In this document: piece after piece, positions 1-7,858 of the stretch
Position numbering within the stretch: position 1 is the first letter of the stretch
How the letters are laid out: each line of letters begins with the position of its first letter
Assembly: GCA_036490475.1 (NCBI GenBank)
Contig: DASXDT010000006.1
Span: 992,001-1,056,000, forward strand
Length of the DNA stretch: 64,000 nucleotides
Reading direction: 5' to 3'
Origin: Candidatus Tumulicola sp.
GTDB lineage: Bacteria > Vulcanimicrobiota > Vulcanimicrobiia > Vulcanimicrobiales > Vulcanimicrobiaceae
Notes under the pieces: model-generated
What the model was told of the DNA's origin: nothing
The model's database searches: none
The model's input: only the letters and a program-made list of their open reading frames with translations
Program-made: the position numbers and the translations under genes

Positions 1-616
1 GCGCAGCGACGAAGCCATCCGAAAGGACAAGCTGCGCGACTATTCGGACGCCGGGTTAAGCGTGCTTTCAATCTCTCGGCATCACGGCGATGCGGAATCC
101 AACTGCGCCGTAATGGGCGTGGATACGAAAACCGAAAAGATTCTTGCGACCCTCACGACCTTCGATACGCTCAAATTTCGCCGGCGCTTAATTTGCGTTT
201 TACAGAAGGGCGGGGTCGATTGTGAGACTGCACTAACCTCCTACCTGGACTGGGCAGTCGACCACGATGTCGACGAGGTCTGCTTCAAGGAGCTTTACGT
301 CTCGACGACCCTCGAATCGACACATTATAGCGATGCTTCGAACGTCTGGGCGCGCGACCATCAGGTCACGCTCGAGCTCGTTTGTGATCTGCTGCAACGG
401 CGAGGCTTTTGCATCCGGACGCGCCTGCCGTGGGGCTCGCCGATTTTCGAGGGAATCTGGAGCGGTCGTTCTCTTCAAGTGGCGGCGTATACCGAGCCCA
501 CGTTATTTTGGGAACGGGCGAACGGTATCGCCCGAAGCTGGAACGTCATGGCGGATTCTACTTGCCTCGCGTCGCTCGAGGATCCCCAGTCGTTCGTTGT
601 GCCGGCGGCGCCGTGA
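1..616 (+). CDS. radical SAM protein, C-terminal part (5' end outside window)
   Basis: The reading frame is open from the first bases of the window, so this is the 3' part of a longer gene. The visible protein reads SVLSISRHHGDAESN, then a cysteine and a VMG, and later a segment CFKELYVSTTLES. Both stretches resemble the later part of radical SAM (S-adenosylmethionine radical) barrels. The CxxxCxxC iron-sulfur motif would lie upstream and cannot be seen, so the class is an inference. The stop (614-616) overlaps the GTG start of the next gene in a GTGA tetranucleotide, which suggests translational coupling to the aminotransferase-like gene. The substrate is unknown. A peptide- or small-molecule-modifying enzyme is plausible. 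Confidence 0.6.
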   Translation, partial: RSDEAIRKDKLRDYSDAGLSVLSISRHHGDAESNCAVMGVDTKTEKILATLTTFDTLKFRRRLICVLQKGGVDCETALTSYLDWAVDHDVDEVCFKELYVSTTLESTHYSDASNVWARDHQVTLELVCDLLQRRGFCIRTRLPWGSPIFEGIWSGRSLQVAAYTEPTLFWERANGIARSWNVMADSTCLASLEDPQSFVVPAAP

Positions 617-1611
617 CGTTTCGAGAATTCCAAGCGATAAAGGCAACCGTAATCGCCGAGAAACCAACGATACGAAATTTGGCCGAGCACGACATCGCCA
701 AGGCGTTCGCGGGCGAGCGACGCATCGAACCTGCGCTCGAAGCCGTTCATCGATGCGATCTTAGCCGGTTTTGGCTCGAAGCATATGCCTTGCCAATCGA
801 GTGGAGAAAGCGCGTTCTCATTTCCGGCGGCGTACGTCATTCGCTACGACTGCTCTTCGGCTTTTGGGCGAAGCGTGGGAAGCGCGCGTTGCTACCGCAG
901 GACGTCTATCCGGCGTACGGCCGCATCGCCTGCGAAGAGCGACTAGCGTATGATGTCTACGCGACCGCCGAACGCATCGTCCTGCACTCTTCCGATGCGG
1001 ACATTATGCTCGTCCCAAATCCGGTAGAGCCGCGCGGCGATTACCTTCGCCAGGAAGAGATCGAGCAACTCATCGCGTGGGCGGGCCATGACCCTAATCG
1101 GCGGATCGTGATCGACGGCGTCTACCACATGCAGACCACCCTCGATATGGCGTCGCTGCAGTTGCTCGGCACCGGACAAGCCATCTACGTGACTTCGCTC
1201 TCGAAGCTTTGGGCCTCGCCAGGGGTACTCGGCGTTACCGTCGTTCCGCCAGATGATCTCGACGCTCTTTTCGAAAGCTTTGCTGCCTCGGAGAATTCGC
1301 AAGAACATCTTCGCTTCGCGGCCAACCTGCTTCGCGACGGCGGCGGAACTGCGAGAACAGTTGCAACCGGATTTGCAGTTGCAAAGCAGGCGTTACGCGC
1401 ATCGCTCACGTCGGAGCGTATCGAGGTTTCGAATTCGGCGAGCGGCTACCACACATTGCTGAATCGCCCATGGCAGCAGTTGTTGCACGAACATAGCATG
1501 CTCGCCATACCGTTCGATGTGTTCGGCGGCCACCCGATGATGTCGGTTGCTACGCCCCTGTCGTTCGTTCCACGAAGAGAGGTACCGAGCGGGCGGATGC
1601 ATCTGCTCTAG
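613..1611 (+). CDS. PLP-dependent aminotransferase class I/II-like protein
   Basis: 332 residues from the GTG at 613, chosen because it overlaps the preceding stop and because residues further upstream are only the shadow of the radical SAM gene. Fold-type I aminotransferase landmarks are visible: VPNPVEPRG (compare the NPxNPTG loop), VIDGVYH (the Asp that pairs with the pyridine nitrogen and the Tyr after it), and TSLSKLWASPGVLG (the PLP-binding Lys in a SxSKxxxxPGxRxG context). The protein is shorter than the usual ~390-400 residues and lacks much of the N-terminal small domain. Tight coupling to a radical SAM gene suggests that both act on one substrate in a specialised pathway, which is an inference. 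It could also be a decarboxylase or lyase of the same fold. Confidence 0.7.
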   Translation: MTFREFQAIKATVIAEKPTIRNLAEHDIAKAFAGERRIEPALEAVHRCDLSRFWLEAYALPIEWRKRVLISGGVRHSLRLLFGFWAKRGKRALLPQDVYPAYGRIACEERLAYDVYATAERIVLHSSDADIMLVPNPVEPRGDYLRQEEIEQLIAWAGHDPNRRIVIDGVYHMQTTLDMASLQLLGTGQAIYVTSLSKLWASPGVLGVTVVPPDDLDALFESFAASENSQEHLRFAANLLRDGGGTARTVATGFAVAKQALRASLTSERIEVSNSASGYHTLLNRPWQQLLHEHSMLAIPFDVFGGHPMMSVATPLSFVPRREVPSGRMHLL

Positions 1612-1765
1612 TAACCGACGTAGCGGCGGGACGGTCGGACCATTCGCCGAAGGGAGCGGCCACCCACAACGCCGTGCTGTATAGCAGCGGGAATACACCC
1701 ATGACGAGAACCCTGCGGCCAATCGCCGTCATCGGCACGCAGTCCGAGCCAGTCGCAGGCAACTG

Positions 1766-2716
1766 ATGGGCGCGACGCAGGCGGGCCAATCTGCGACGCT
1801 GATCGTTTGCGCTCGCGTTCGTCCCGAAAGCGAATCGGCGTTCGCGCAATGGCACGCGAAATGGCAAGCGGAGGTGCTGGCCTCGCCCGGTGCCGAGAGT
1901 TTCGAATACGTCGCGCCGACGCCCGATCAGGAAGAAGCGGCGCTGGTGGCGCGATTCAGAACGGTCGACGCCTTGCGCGTATGGCGGCACGGCAGCGACA
2001 ATTCTGCATTGCTGGACGAAGGGCGGCCGATGGTCGAGGGCGGTGTTTTCGTGCAGTTGGCGGGTCAAGCGGCGCTCGAGTATTACGCGCAGCATAGCGC
2101 GACAGAAGTGATTATCACGCGCATCAAGGCCGGCAGCGAACTTGCGTATCGCGCGTTTGCCGATCGTATCCAAAAAGTGCAGGAGCGCTTTCCGGGATAC
2201 ATCGGTTCGTTCGTGCAGCCGCCGCACCAACGCGAAACCGGTTGGACGACGGTACTGCGTTTCGATTCGGTACCGCATCTCAACGCGTGGCTTAGCTCGC
2301 CCGAACGCGCGGCGCTGCTGCTAGAAAGCCACGATCTCATCGAGGGCTTCGAAGCGCAGCGGGTTGATACGTCGTTCCCAGGGTGGGTACCGGCCGATCC
2401 TGCGACCGGCCGCCCGCCGAATATGTGGAAAACTGCGTCGCTGGTATTGCTGACGCTTTTTCCGGTCGTTATGCTGGAGCTGCGCTTTCTCAACCCGCTG
2501 TTGCGCGCGGTTGCGACGCCGCCGTCGTTGGGAACGTTCGTCGGGAATGCCATTAGCGTTTTGCTCACGACGTGGCCGCTCATGCCGTTGGCGATCGCGC
2601 TCTTCACACCGTGGTTGTATCCCGAAGGACGGCCGCGAGCGTTGGTCAACGCGATGCCGTTCTTTCTCGTCGGCGCCTATGCGATCGAGATTCTCGTGCT
2701 CTGGAGATTATTGTGA
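1766..2716 (+). CDS. ABM-domain (antibiotic biosynthesis monooxygenase-like) membrane protein
   Basis: 316 residues. Two tandem ferredoxin-like ABM repeats are visible: residues about 8-100 beginning ATLIVCARVRPESE, and about 110-205 beginning EVIITRIKAG. Three hydrophobic segments follow at the C terminus (about 222-245, 257-280, 292-314). This matches the COG3224 type of uncharacterised ABM proteins with a membrane tail. ABM domains often act as cofactor-free oxygenases or stress-related dimers, but no activity can be assigned here. The start ATG overlaps the stop of a possible 21-codon ORF (TGATG). The stop overlaps the GTG of the FAD subunit gene, so it sits at the head of the molybdenum hydroxylase operon. 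Confidence 0.75.
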   Translation: MGATQAGQSATLIVCARVRPESESAFAQWHAKWQAEVLASPGAESFEYVAPTPDQEEAALVARFRTVDALRVWRHGSDNSALLDEGRPMVEGGVFVQLAGQAALEYYAQHSATEVIITRIKAGSELAYRAFADRIQKVQERFPGYIGSFVQPPHQRETGWTTVLRFDSVPHLNAWLSSPERAALLLESHDLIEGFEAQRVDTSFPGWVPADPATGRPPNMWKTASLVLLTLFPVVMLELRFLNPLLRAVATPPSLGTFVGNAISVLLTTWPLMPLAIALFTPWLYPEGRPRALVNAMPFFLVGAYAIEILVLWRLL

Positions 2717-3525
2717 ACCTTAACACGGTCACGACCGTCAAGCGTCCGCATTCGCTGCAAGAAATCGACGGCTGGCGCGCGGGCGACGCCTGGCTGGCGG
2801 GCGGAACGTGGCTGTTTTCCGAGCCGCAGCTTCACACCGACACGCTGATCGATTTGGAAACGTTACGCTGGCCCGCGCTGACCGAGCGTGAAGACGAATT
2901 GGAAATCGGCGCTACCTGTCGCATCGCCGAACTGTATGCATATCGAGCGCGCTCCGAGTGGATCGCCGCTTCGTTGGTCGGCGAGTGTTGCCGGTCGTTT
3001 CTTTCGTCGTTCAAAATTTGGAACGAGGCGACGGTCGGTGGAAATATCGTTATGTCGCTCCCGGCCGGACCGATGATCTCGCTCGCGGCCGCGCTCGAAG
3101 CCGTTTACGAACTCTGGCCGCTCGATGGCGATCCGCGTCGCGTACCCGCGGTCGATTTCGTTACCGGCAATCACGCGAACGTGCTCGCGCCGGGCGAATT
3201 GCTGCGAAGCATTCGTTTGCCGGCTACGGCGTTGCGTAAGCGGCACGCGTTCCGGCGGGCATCGTTAACGCATCTCGGGCGATCGTCGGTGTTATTAATC
3301 GGAACCCGCGCGACCGATGAAATATTGTTGACGATCACGGCTGCCACGCTACGTCCGGTGCAGCTTCGGCTGGAGCCGGCGCTTTCGGCACACGATGTGC
3401 GCCGTCGAATCGACGCGGCGATTCCCGACGAAATGTATCTTGCTGACGTTCACGGCTCGCCGTCGCATCGCAAGCATCTGACGCATCATTTCGGAGCACA
3501 GATCGTTGCGGAGCTCGGCATATGA
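2713..3525 (+). CDS. molybdenum hydroxylase FAD-binding subunit (CoxM/XdhB family)
   Basis: 270 residues from GTG 2713, in a GTGA overlap with the preceding gene. The FAD-binding PCMH-type domain shows AGGTWLF near the N terminus (compare AGGTDL) and TVGGNIVMSLPAGP (compare TIGGNLA), both flavin-contacting loops. A CO-dehydrogenase-flavoprotein C-terminal domain follows. In the family this subunit takes electrons from the 2Fe-2S clusters and passes them to NAD+ or another acceptor. The stop overlaps the start of the next gene, which carries the iron-sulfur and molybdopterin domains, so the two products should form one complex. The substrate cannot be read from this subunit. Confidence 0.85.
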   Translation: MNLNTVTTVKRPHSLQEIDGWRAGDAWLAGGTWLFSEPQLHTDTLIDLETLRWPALTEREDELEIGATCRIAELYAYRARSEWIAASLVGECCRSFLSSFKIWNEATVGGNIVMSLPAGPMISLAAALEAVYELWPLDGDPRRVPAVDFVTGNHANVLAPGELLRSIRLPATALRKRHAFRRASLTHLGRSSVLLIGTRATDEILLTITAATLRPVQLRLEPALSAHDVRRRIDAAIPDEMYLADVHGSPSHRKHLTHHFGAQIVAELGI

Positions 3526-6242
3526 AGCTGACGGTGAACGGCAAGACGTTTTCGGCTACACCGGCTCCCGGACAATGTCTTCGAACATTCGTGCGCGACC
3601 TGGGCTGGTATGGAACGAAGAAGGGCTGCGACGGCGGTGACTGCGGCGCATGTACGGTATGGGTCGACGACAAACCCGTGCACAGCTGTTTGTATCCGGC
3701 GTTTCGAACCGAGGGTAAAACCGTAACGACGATCGAGGGGCTGGCGCAACCCGACGGCGCGCTACATCCGATGCAGCAGGCATTTCTCAATGCGCAGAGC
3801 TTTCAGTGCGGATATTGCGCCGCCGGGATGATCATGACCGGCGCGGCGTTGACCGACGAACAGAAATGCGATCTGCCGCAATCAATGAAGGGCAACCTTT
3901 GCCGGTGCACCGGTTACGAATCGATTCGCGACGCGTTCGCAGGCAAGGTCAACGTCTCGAGCGACTTTGCGGGCACTTCGACCGGTCACAGCGTTCCCAA
4001 TCCGTTCGCTCGCGACATCGTAACCGGTCACGCCCGTTACACCAGCGATATTGCGCCGCTCGATGGCATGCTCCATCTTAAGGTGCTGCGCTCGCCGCAC
4101 GCGCATGCGCGTATCACGGCGATCGATCGGAGTAAAGCGCTAGCAACGCCCGGTGTTGTCGACGTTTTCACGTGGGAAGACGTGCCGCGAAAGCGCTATA
4201 CGACGGCGATCCATGAGGACAACCGGGTCGACCCCGACGATATGTATTTGCTGGACAACGTGGCCCGCTTCGTTGGCCAGCGAATTGCCGCCGTCGTGGC
4301 CGAAACCGAGGCCGCCGCCGAGGAAGGCTGCCGGAACCTCAACGTGACGTACGAGGTGCTTCCGGCGGTCTTCGATCCGGAGGAAGCGATGCTTCCGGGG
4401 GCACCGCAGCTGCACGATAAAGGCGAGTTCTCCCGGGCGATGCATCCCGAGCAGAATATCTTCGTCGAGATGCACGGCGAAACTGGCGACCTTGTCGCCG
4501 GATTCGCGCAAGCGGACGCGATCTACGAAGACACGTATTACGCCTCCCGCCAACAACACGTTCACCTCGAGACGATGCAGTCGATTTCGTGGCGCGGCGA
4601 AGACGGGCGCTATCACGTGCGAACGAGTTCGCAAGGTCCGTTTATCGTCAAGTCAAAGCTCTGTTTCTTGTTTGGCCTTAATCTGGCCGACGTGCACATA
4701 TTTTGCGAGCGAGTCGGCGGCGGTTTCGGCGGCAAACAAGACATGATGAGCGAGGATCTGCCCTTGCTCGCGACCCTCAAGACCGGCCGTCCGGTACAAT
4801 GGGAGTTTACGCGCGAAGAGCAGTTTACCGGCGCCACTACCAAACACCCGATGAACGTGCAACTGAAAATTGGGGCGACCAAGGACGGCGTGCTGACGGC
4901 CATGCAGTGGCGCGTCGTTTCGAATACCGGCGCGTACGGAAATCACGGTGGCGAAACGCTAGCCAACGCCATGTCGGGACCGTGGGGGCTGTACAAGTGT
5001 CCGAATAAAAAGGGCGATGGCTACGCGGTGTACACCAATCTGCAGTGCGGTGGCGGCTTTCGCGGCTACGGCACGAGTCAGACTACCTTCGCGATCGAAT
5101 CGGCGATCGACGAACTCGCGCGGATCCTCGACATCGATCCGATTACGATCCGCCGGACGAACATGGTCGGACCGTACGACGAGATCGCGGCCGCCTCTCC
5201 GGAGATCAGCGACTTAACGATCGGAAGTTACGGTCTCGATCAATGCCTCGACGCGGTCGAACGAGCGATGCAAGAGCGTAAAGGTCGCGCCAAACCCGAG
5301 GGCGACGATTGGCTAGAAGGCAGCGGAGTTGCGATCTCGATGCTGGATTGCGTGCCGCCGACCGAGCAACGCTCGGGGTCGGAAGTGACGCTGCTCGAGA
5401 ACGGACGGTATCGCTTCACGGTTGGCTCGACCGAAATTGGGAACGGCTTGATCACGGCACAACAGCAAGTCGTCGCTCAAGTCTTAGGCTGCTCGACCGA
5501 TCGTGTCGATTTTATCAACGCCGATACGGATCGCACGCCGTACGACAGCGGGACGTTCGCAAGCGTCGGCATGATGGTGCCGACGAAAGCGGTCGAGAAC
5601 GCCGCGGTCGCATTACGCGAGCGCATGGTCTCGTTCGCGGCGCGGTTTACAGGCGAACGCCCCGAGCGGCTCAGCCTCGATAGCGACGGTATTAGCAATG
5701 GAGACACATCGATCTCGCTGCAAGAATTGCACGCCCTGGGGGTCGGTAGCAACGTTGAGTTCAGCTCGTTTCGCAAGGCGTACGGGTCGCCGCGGACGGT
5801 GGCGTTCTTCGCCTACGGTGTGCGGCTGGCCGTACACCGGATCACCGGTGAAATCGTTATTCTGTATAATATCGAGGCGGTCGATGCGGGCGTCGTGATG
5901 AATCCGCACCAACTGCGCGGGCAGGTGGTCGGGGGAGCGGTCCTCGGCATCGGCTACGCGTTGCAGGAGAAGATGGTGTATGACGACGCCGGCACGGTCG
6001 TGAACCCAACGCTGCGCAACTACCGAATTCCCGCGATGGCCGACGCGCCCGACATGGACGTGTTCTATGCCGAAACGCACGATCGCATCGGGCCGATGGG
6101 CGCTAAATCGGTCGCGGAAAATACCAACAACCCGGTCGCGCCCGCGATCGGCAACGCGCTTCGCGATGCTACCGGCGTGCGTTTCACCAGTCTTCCGTTC
6201 ACGGAAGATCGCATCTTCGATCGACTGAGCGATGCCGGATAA
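3522..6242 (+). CDS. fused 2Fe-2S / molybdopterin-binding xanthine dehydrogenase-family subunit
   Basis: 906 residues combining what are usually two subunits. Residues 1-140 form the two-cluster iron-sulfur module: plant-type cysteines C36, C41, C44, C56 and helical-domain cysteines C96, C99, C127, C129. From about 160 the molybdopterin part follows, with VGGGFGGK at 398-405, GFRGYGT near 515, and a Glu at 866 in GAKSVAEN, where the family's catalytic Glu (GxGE) is expected. The fused small+large layout with a separate FAD protein resembles E. coli XdhD with YgfM. It probably hydroxylates a purine, aldehyde or N-heterocycle in the cytoplasm; the substrate is unresolved. No XdhC-type maturation gene is seen nearby. 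Confidence 0.88.
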   Translation: MKLTVNGKTFSATPAPGQCLRTFVRDLGWYGTKKGCDGGDCGACTVWVDDKPVHSCLYPAFRTEGKTVTTIEGLAQPDGALHPMQQAFLNAQSFQCGYCAAGMIMTGAALTDEQKCDLPQSMKGNLCRCTGYESIRDAFAGKVNVSSDFAGTSTGHSVPNPFARDIVTGHARYTSDIAPLDGMLHLKVLRSPHAHARITAIDRSKALATPGVVDVFTWEDVPRKRYTTAIHEDNRVDPDDMYLLDNVARFVGQRIAAVVAETEAAAEEGCRNLNVTYEVLPAVFDPEEAMLPGAPQLHDKGEFSRAMHPEQNIFVEMHGETGDLVAGFAQADAIYEDTYYASRQQHVHLETMQSISWRGEDGRYHVRTSSQGPFIVKSKLCFLFGLNLADVHIFCERVGGGFGGKQDMMSEDLPLLATLKTGRPVQWEFTREEQFTGATTKHPMNVQLKIGATKDGVLTAMQWRVVSNTGAYGNHGGETLANAMSGPWGLYKCPNKKGDGYAVYTNLQCGGGFRGYGTSQTTFAIESAIDELARILDIDPITIRRTNMVGPYDEIAAASPEISDLTIGSYGLDQCLDAVERAMQERKGRAKPEGDDWLEGSGVAISMLDCVPPTEQRSGSEVTLLENGRYRFTVGSTEIGNGLITAQQQVVAQVLGCSTDRVDFINADTDRTPYDSGTFASVGMMVPTKAVENAAVALRERMVSFAARFTGERPERLSLDSDGISNGDTSISLQELHALGVGSNVEFSSFRKAYGSPRTVAFFAYGVRLAVHRITGEIVILYNIEAVDAGVVMNPHQLRGQVVGGAVLGIGYALQEKMVYDDAGTVVNPTLRNYRIPAMADAPDMDVFYAETHDRIGPMGAKSVAENTNNPVAPAIGNALRDATGVRFTSLPFTEDRIFDRLSDAG

Positions 6243-6711
6243 GCCGAAAAACCGTAGCAAAGCCCAGCTCGACTACGCCTGGGAATGGTTTTCGTACCAC
6301 GCAACGCAGCGCACCAACATGCTCAACTATTTCTTGGTGGGTATCGGCATTCTCGCCAATGCCTACGTCGCCGCCGTCACCGCAAAGTTTACGCTTGTCG
6401 CCCTCTCGATCGCGATCCTCGGGGCAGTCGTGTCGTTCAGCTTTTTCATGCTCGAACTGCGGAACCGAGCGCTGGTGGGGTACGCGCAGGACGTATTGCG
6501 CCGATTGGAACGCGACTATCTTTTTGCTTCGGACGACGTGCACAAAGCATCCGATGAGGGTATTCTTTCGGCCGACGATGCGCGCGCGGGAAGCTTGCCC
6601 GCGTTGACTGCCGTTCTCAACGGTCATCATAAAGTGTATATCCCGCTGATCGAAATCGCGGCGACGGTCGCCTTCATCGGGGCCGCAGCTTGGACGTTGG
6701 CTACCCGCTAA
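6232..6711 (+). CDS. small integral membrane protein of unknown function
   Basis: 159 residues, overlapping the end of the molybdenum hydroxylase gene by 11 nt, so probably cotranscribed. Two adjacent hydrophobic segments (about 30-47 and 50-75) are joined by a short turn. A charged cytoplasmic-looking region with a possible amphipathic helix follows, and a third hydrophobic segment lies at the C terminus (about 137-156). The N terminus is basic. I do not recognise a named family. It is convergent with the next gene, with an 11-nt gap and no visible terminator. Confidence 0.6.
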   Translation: MPDKPKNRSKAQLDYAWEWFSYHATQRTNMLNYFLVGIGILANAYVAAVTAKFTLVALSIAILGAVVSFSFFMLELRNRALVGYAQDVLRRLERDYLFASDDVHKASDEGILSADDARAGSLPALTAVLNGHHKVYIPLIEIAATVAFIGAAAWTLATR

Positions 6712-6722
6712 AGGAACGGCGT

Positions 6723-7202
6723 CTAGAACGGTGGAGATTCGCCGCCGGTTCCTTCGAAGGCGTTAGTTTCCGGGTCGATCGTACTCTTGCGAACGTCGAA
6801 CTCGAAACACGCGTGGCCGGAAGGGTGCTTCCATCCTCGATCGGCCGGTCGAGCCGGACGGTACGAGAGTGCGAACGTTGCACAGAGCTGGTACACGTTT
6901 CGGTCGGTGCGTCGATATTCGTACGGCGCTCCGCTTTGTGGATCGCTCGCGAAGTTGCCGCGCGTCCCAACGGTGCCGAAGTCGCTTGGTTTCAGGTCGG
7001 ATGGAAGGCTGGCCGGCACTCCGTTGCTGGTACCGAAACGATCGTGCATCGCGAGCGCGATTTCGTACAGGTTCGAAGTGCGAATTCGATCCAATGCTGC
7101 CAGCCTGGCGTGCCCGGGGGTTCCGATCGTTACGAATGCCCAGATCGCGCCGCCCGCGACGACGGCGATCGCGAAGTACGGTAGAATCCGACGAATATTC
7201 AC
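6723..7202 (-). CDS. membrane-anchored hypothetical protein
   Basis: 159 residues from the GTG at 7202, chosen because it overlaps the stop of the upstream gene (GTGA) and places a clean N-terminal membrane anchor (ILPYFAIAVVAGGAIWAFV) at residues about 5-24. The rest is extracytoplasmic in style. The segment ALDRIRTSNLYEIALAMHDRF recalls helix regions of small pseudopilin-like or anchored proteins, but no family is assigned. It is the last of a four-gene minus-strand chain with DUF5671, the beta-propeller protein and the NTF2-like protein. Confidence 0.6.
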   Translation of the reverse strand: MNIRRILPYFAIAVVAGGAIWAFVTIGTPGHARLAALDRIRTSNLYEIALAMHDRFGTSNGVPASLPSDLKPSDFGTVGTRGNFASDPQSGAPYEYRRTDRNVYQLCATFALSYRPARPADRGWKHPSGHACFEFDVRKSTIDPETNAFEGTGGESPPF

Positions 7203-7858
7203 GCGCGGGTCGTCGGCGGCTCCATCGTCATGAGGTAGTAGAGGAACACGCCGCCGCCGAGGACCAGTAACACGAGCGAATCGAGAACGAACCGCACGCT
7301 CAACTGCCCTTGCAGAAAACTCGTAACGAACCAAACGGCATCGGCAACCAACACGATCGCGGCCAATACGAGCGCCACGTACGTCAACCAGCGTCGTACT
7401 GGCGAATAATAAAGATCCGGCCGCTTTCGCAACTGCCGTTGAATGAGCGAATGGACGACCAAGAAGACTGGAAACGTAACGATGACGGCGGCGAGCTGTC
7501 CGGCGAGTTCATCGCGTATCGATGACATCCAACCCGCATCGAGCGCGTCCGGAAATCGGCGTTCGATCAGCAGGTAAAAGATCTGGCCGAGCGCGATCGT
7601 CCAAAATGCCAGCGTGATGAAATTCAGCAAGTAGTAGAATGCGTCGCGCGCGTTTTCGACGTCGAGTCCGCGAGAGGGGACCGGCTCGCCCAAAACCTCT
7701 TCGTAGTACGCCGCCAGCCCGCGATAGATCGATCGCTCCGAAAATCCGCGATGCCGGAGCAACGAAACGAGCGACTCGTCCGAAACGCCGCGTTGTTTGG
7801 CGGATTGCAAAAACCCGCGCAGCTGATCTTGCGAAGACGGCGTAGCCGGCGCGGTCAT
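7199..7858 (-). CDS. DUF5671-type four-helix membrane protein
   Basis: 219 residues. An N-terminal soluble part (about 1-65) has helical repeats like SHOCT or short N-terminal helix bundles (DESLVSLLRHRGFSERSIYRGL). Four hydrophobic segments follow, beginning ARDAFYYLLNFITLAFWTI, a start typical of DUF5671 proteins, which have no assigned activity. It overlaps both neighbours by 4 nt (ATGA with the propeller gene, GTGA with the downstream anchored protein), so coupled translation is expected. Family assignment is by pattern memory and is moderate. Confidence 0.6.
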   Translation of the reverse strand: MTAPATPSSQDQLRGFLQSAKQRGVSDESLVSLLRHRGFSERSIYRGLAAYYEEVLGEPVPSRGLDVENARDAFYYLLNFITLAFWTIALGQIFYLLIERRFPDALDAGWMSSIRDELAGQLAAVIVTFPVFLVVHSLIQRQLRKRPDLYYSPVRRWLTYVALVLAAIVLVADAVWFVTSFLQGQLSVRFVLDSLVLLVLGGGVFLYYLMTMEPPTTRA

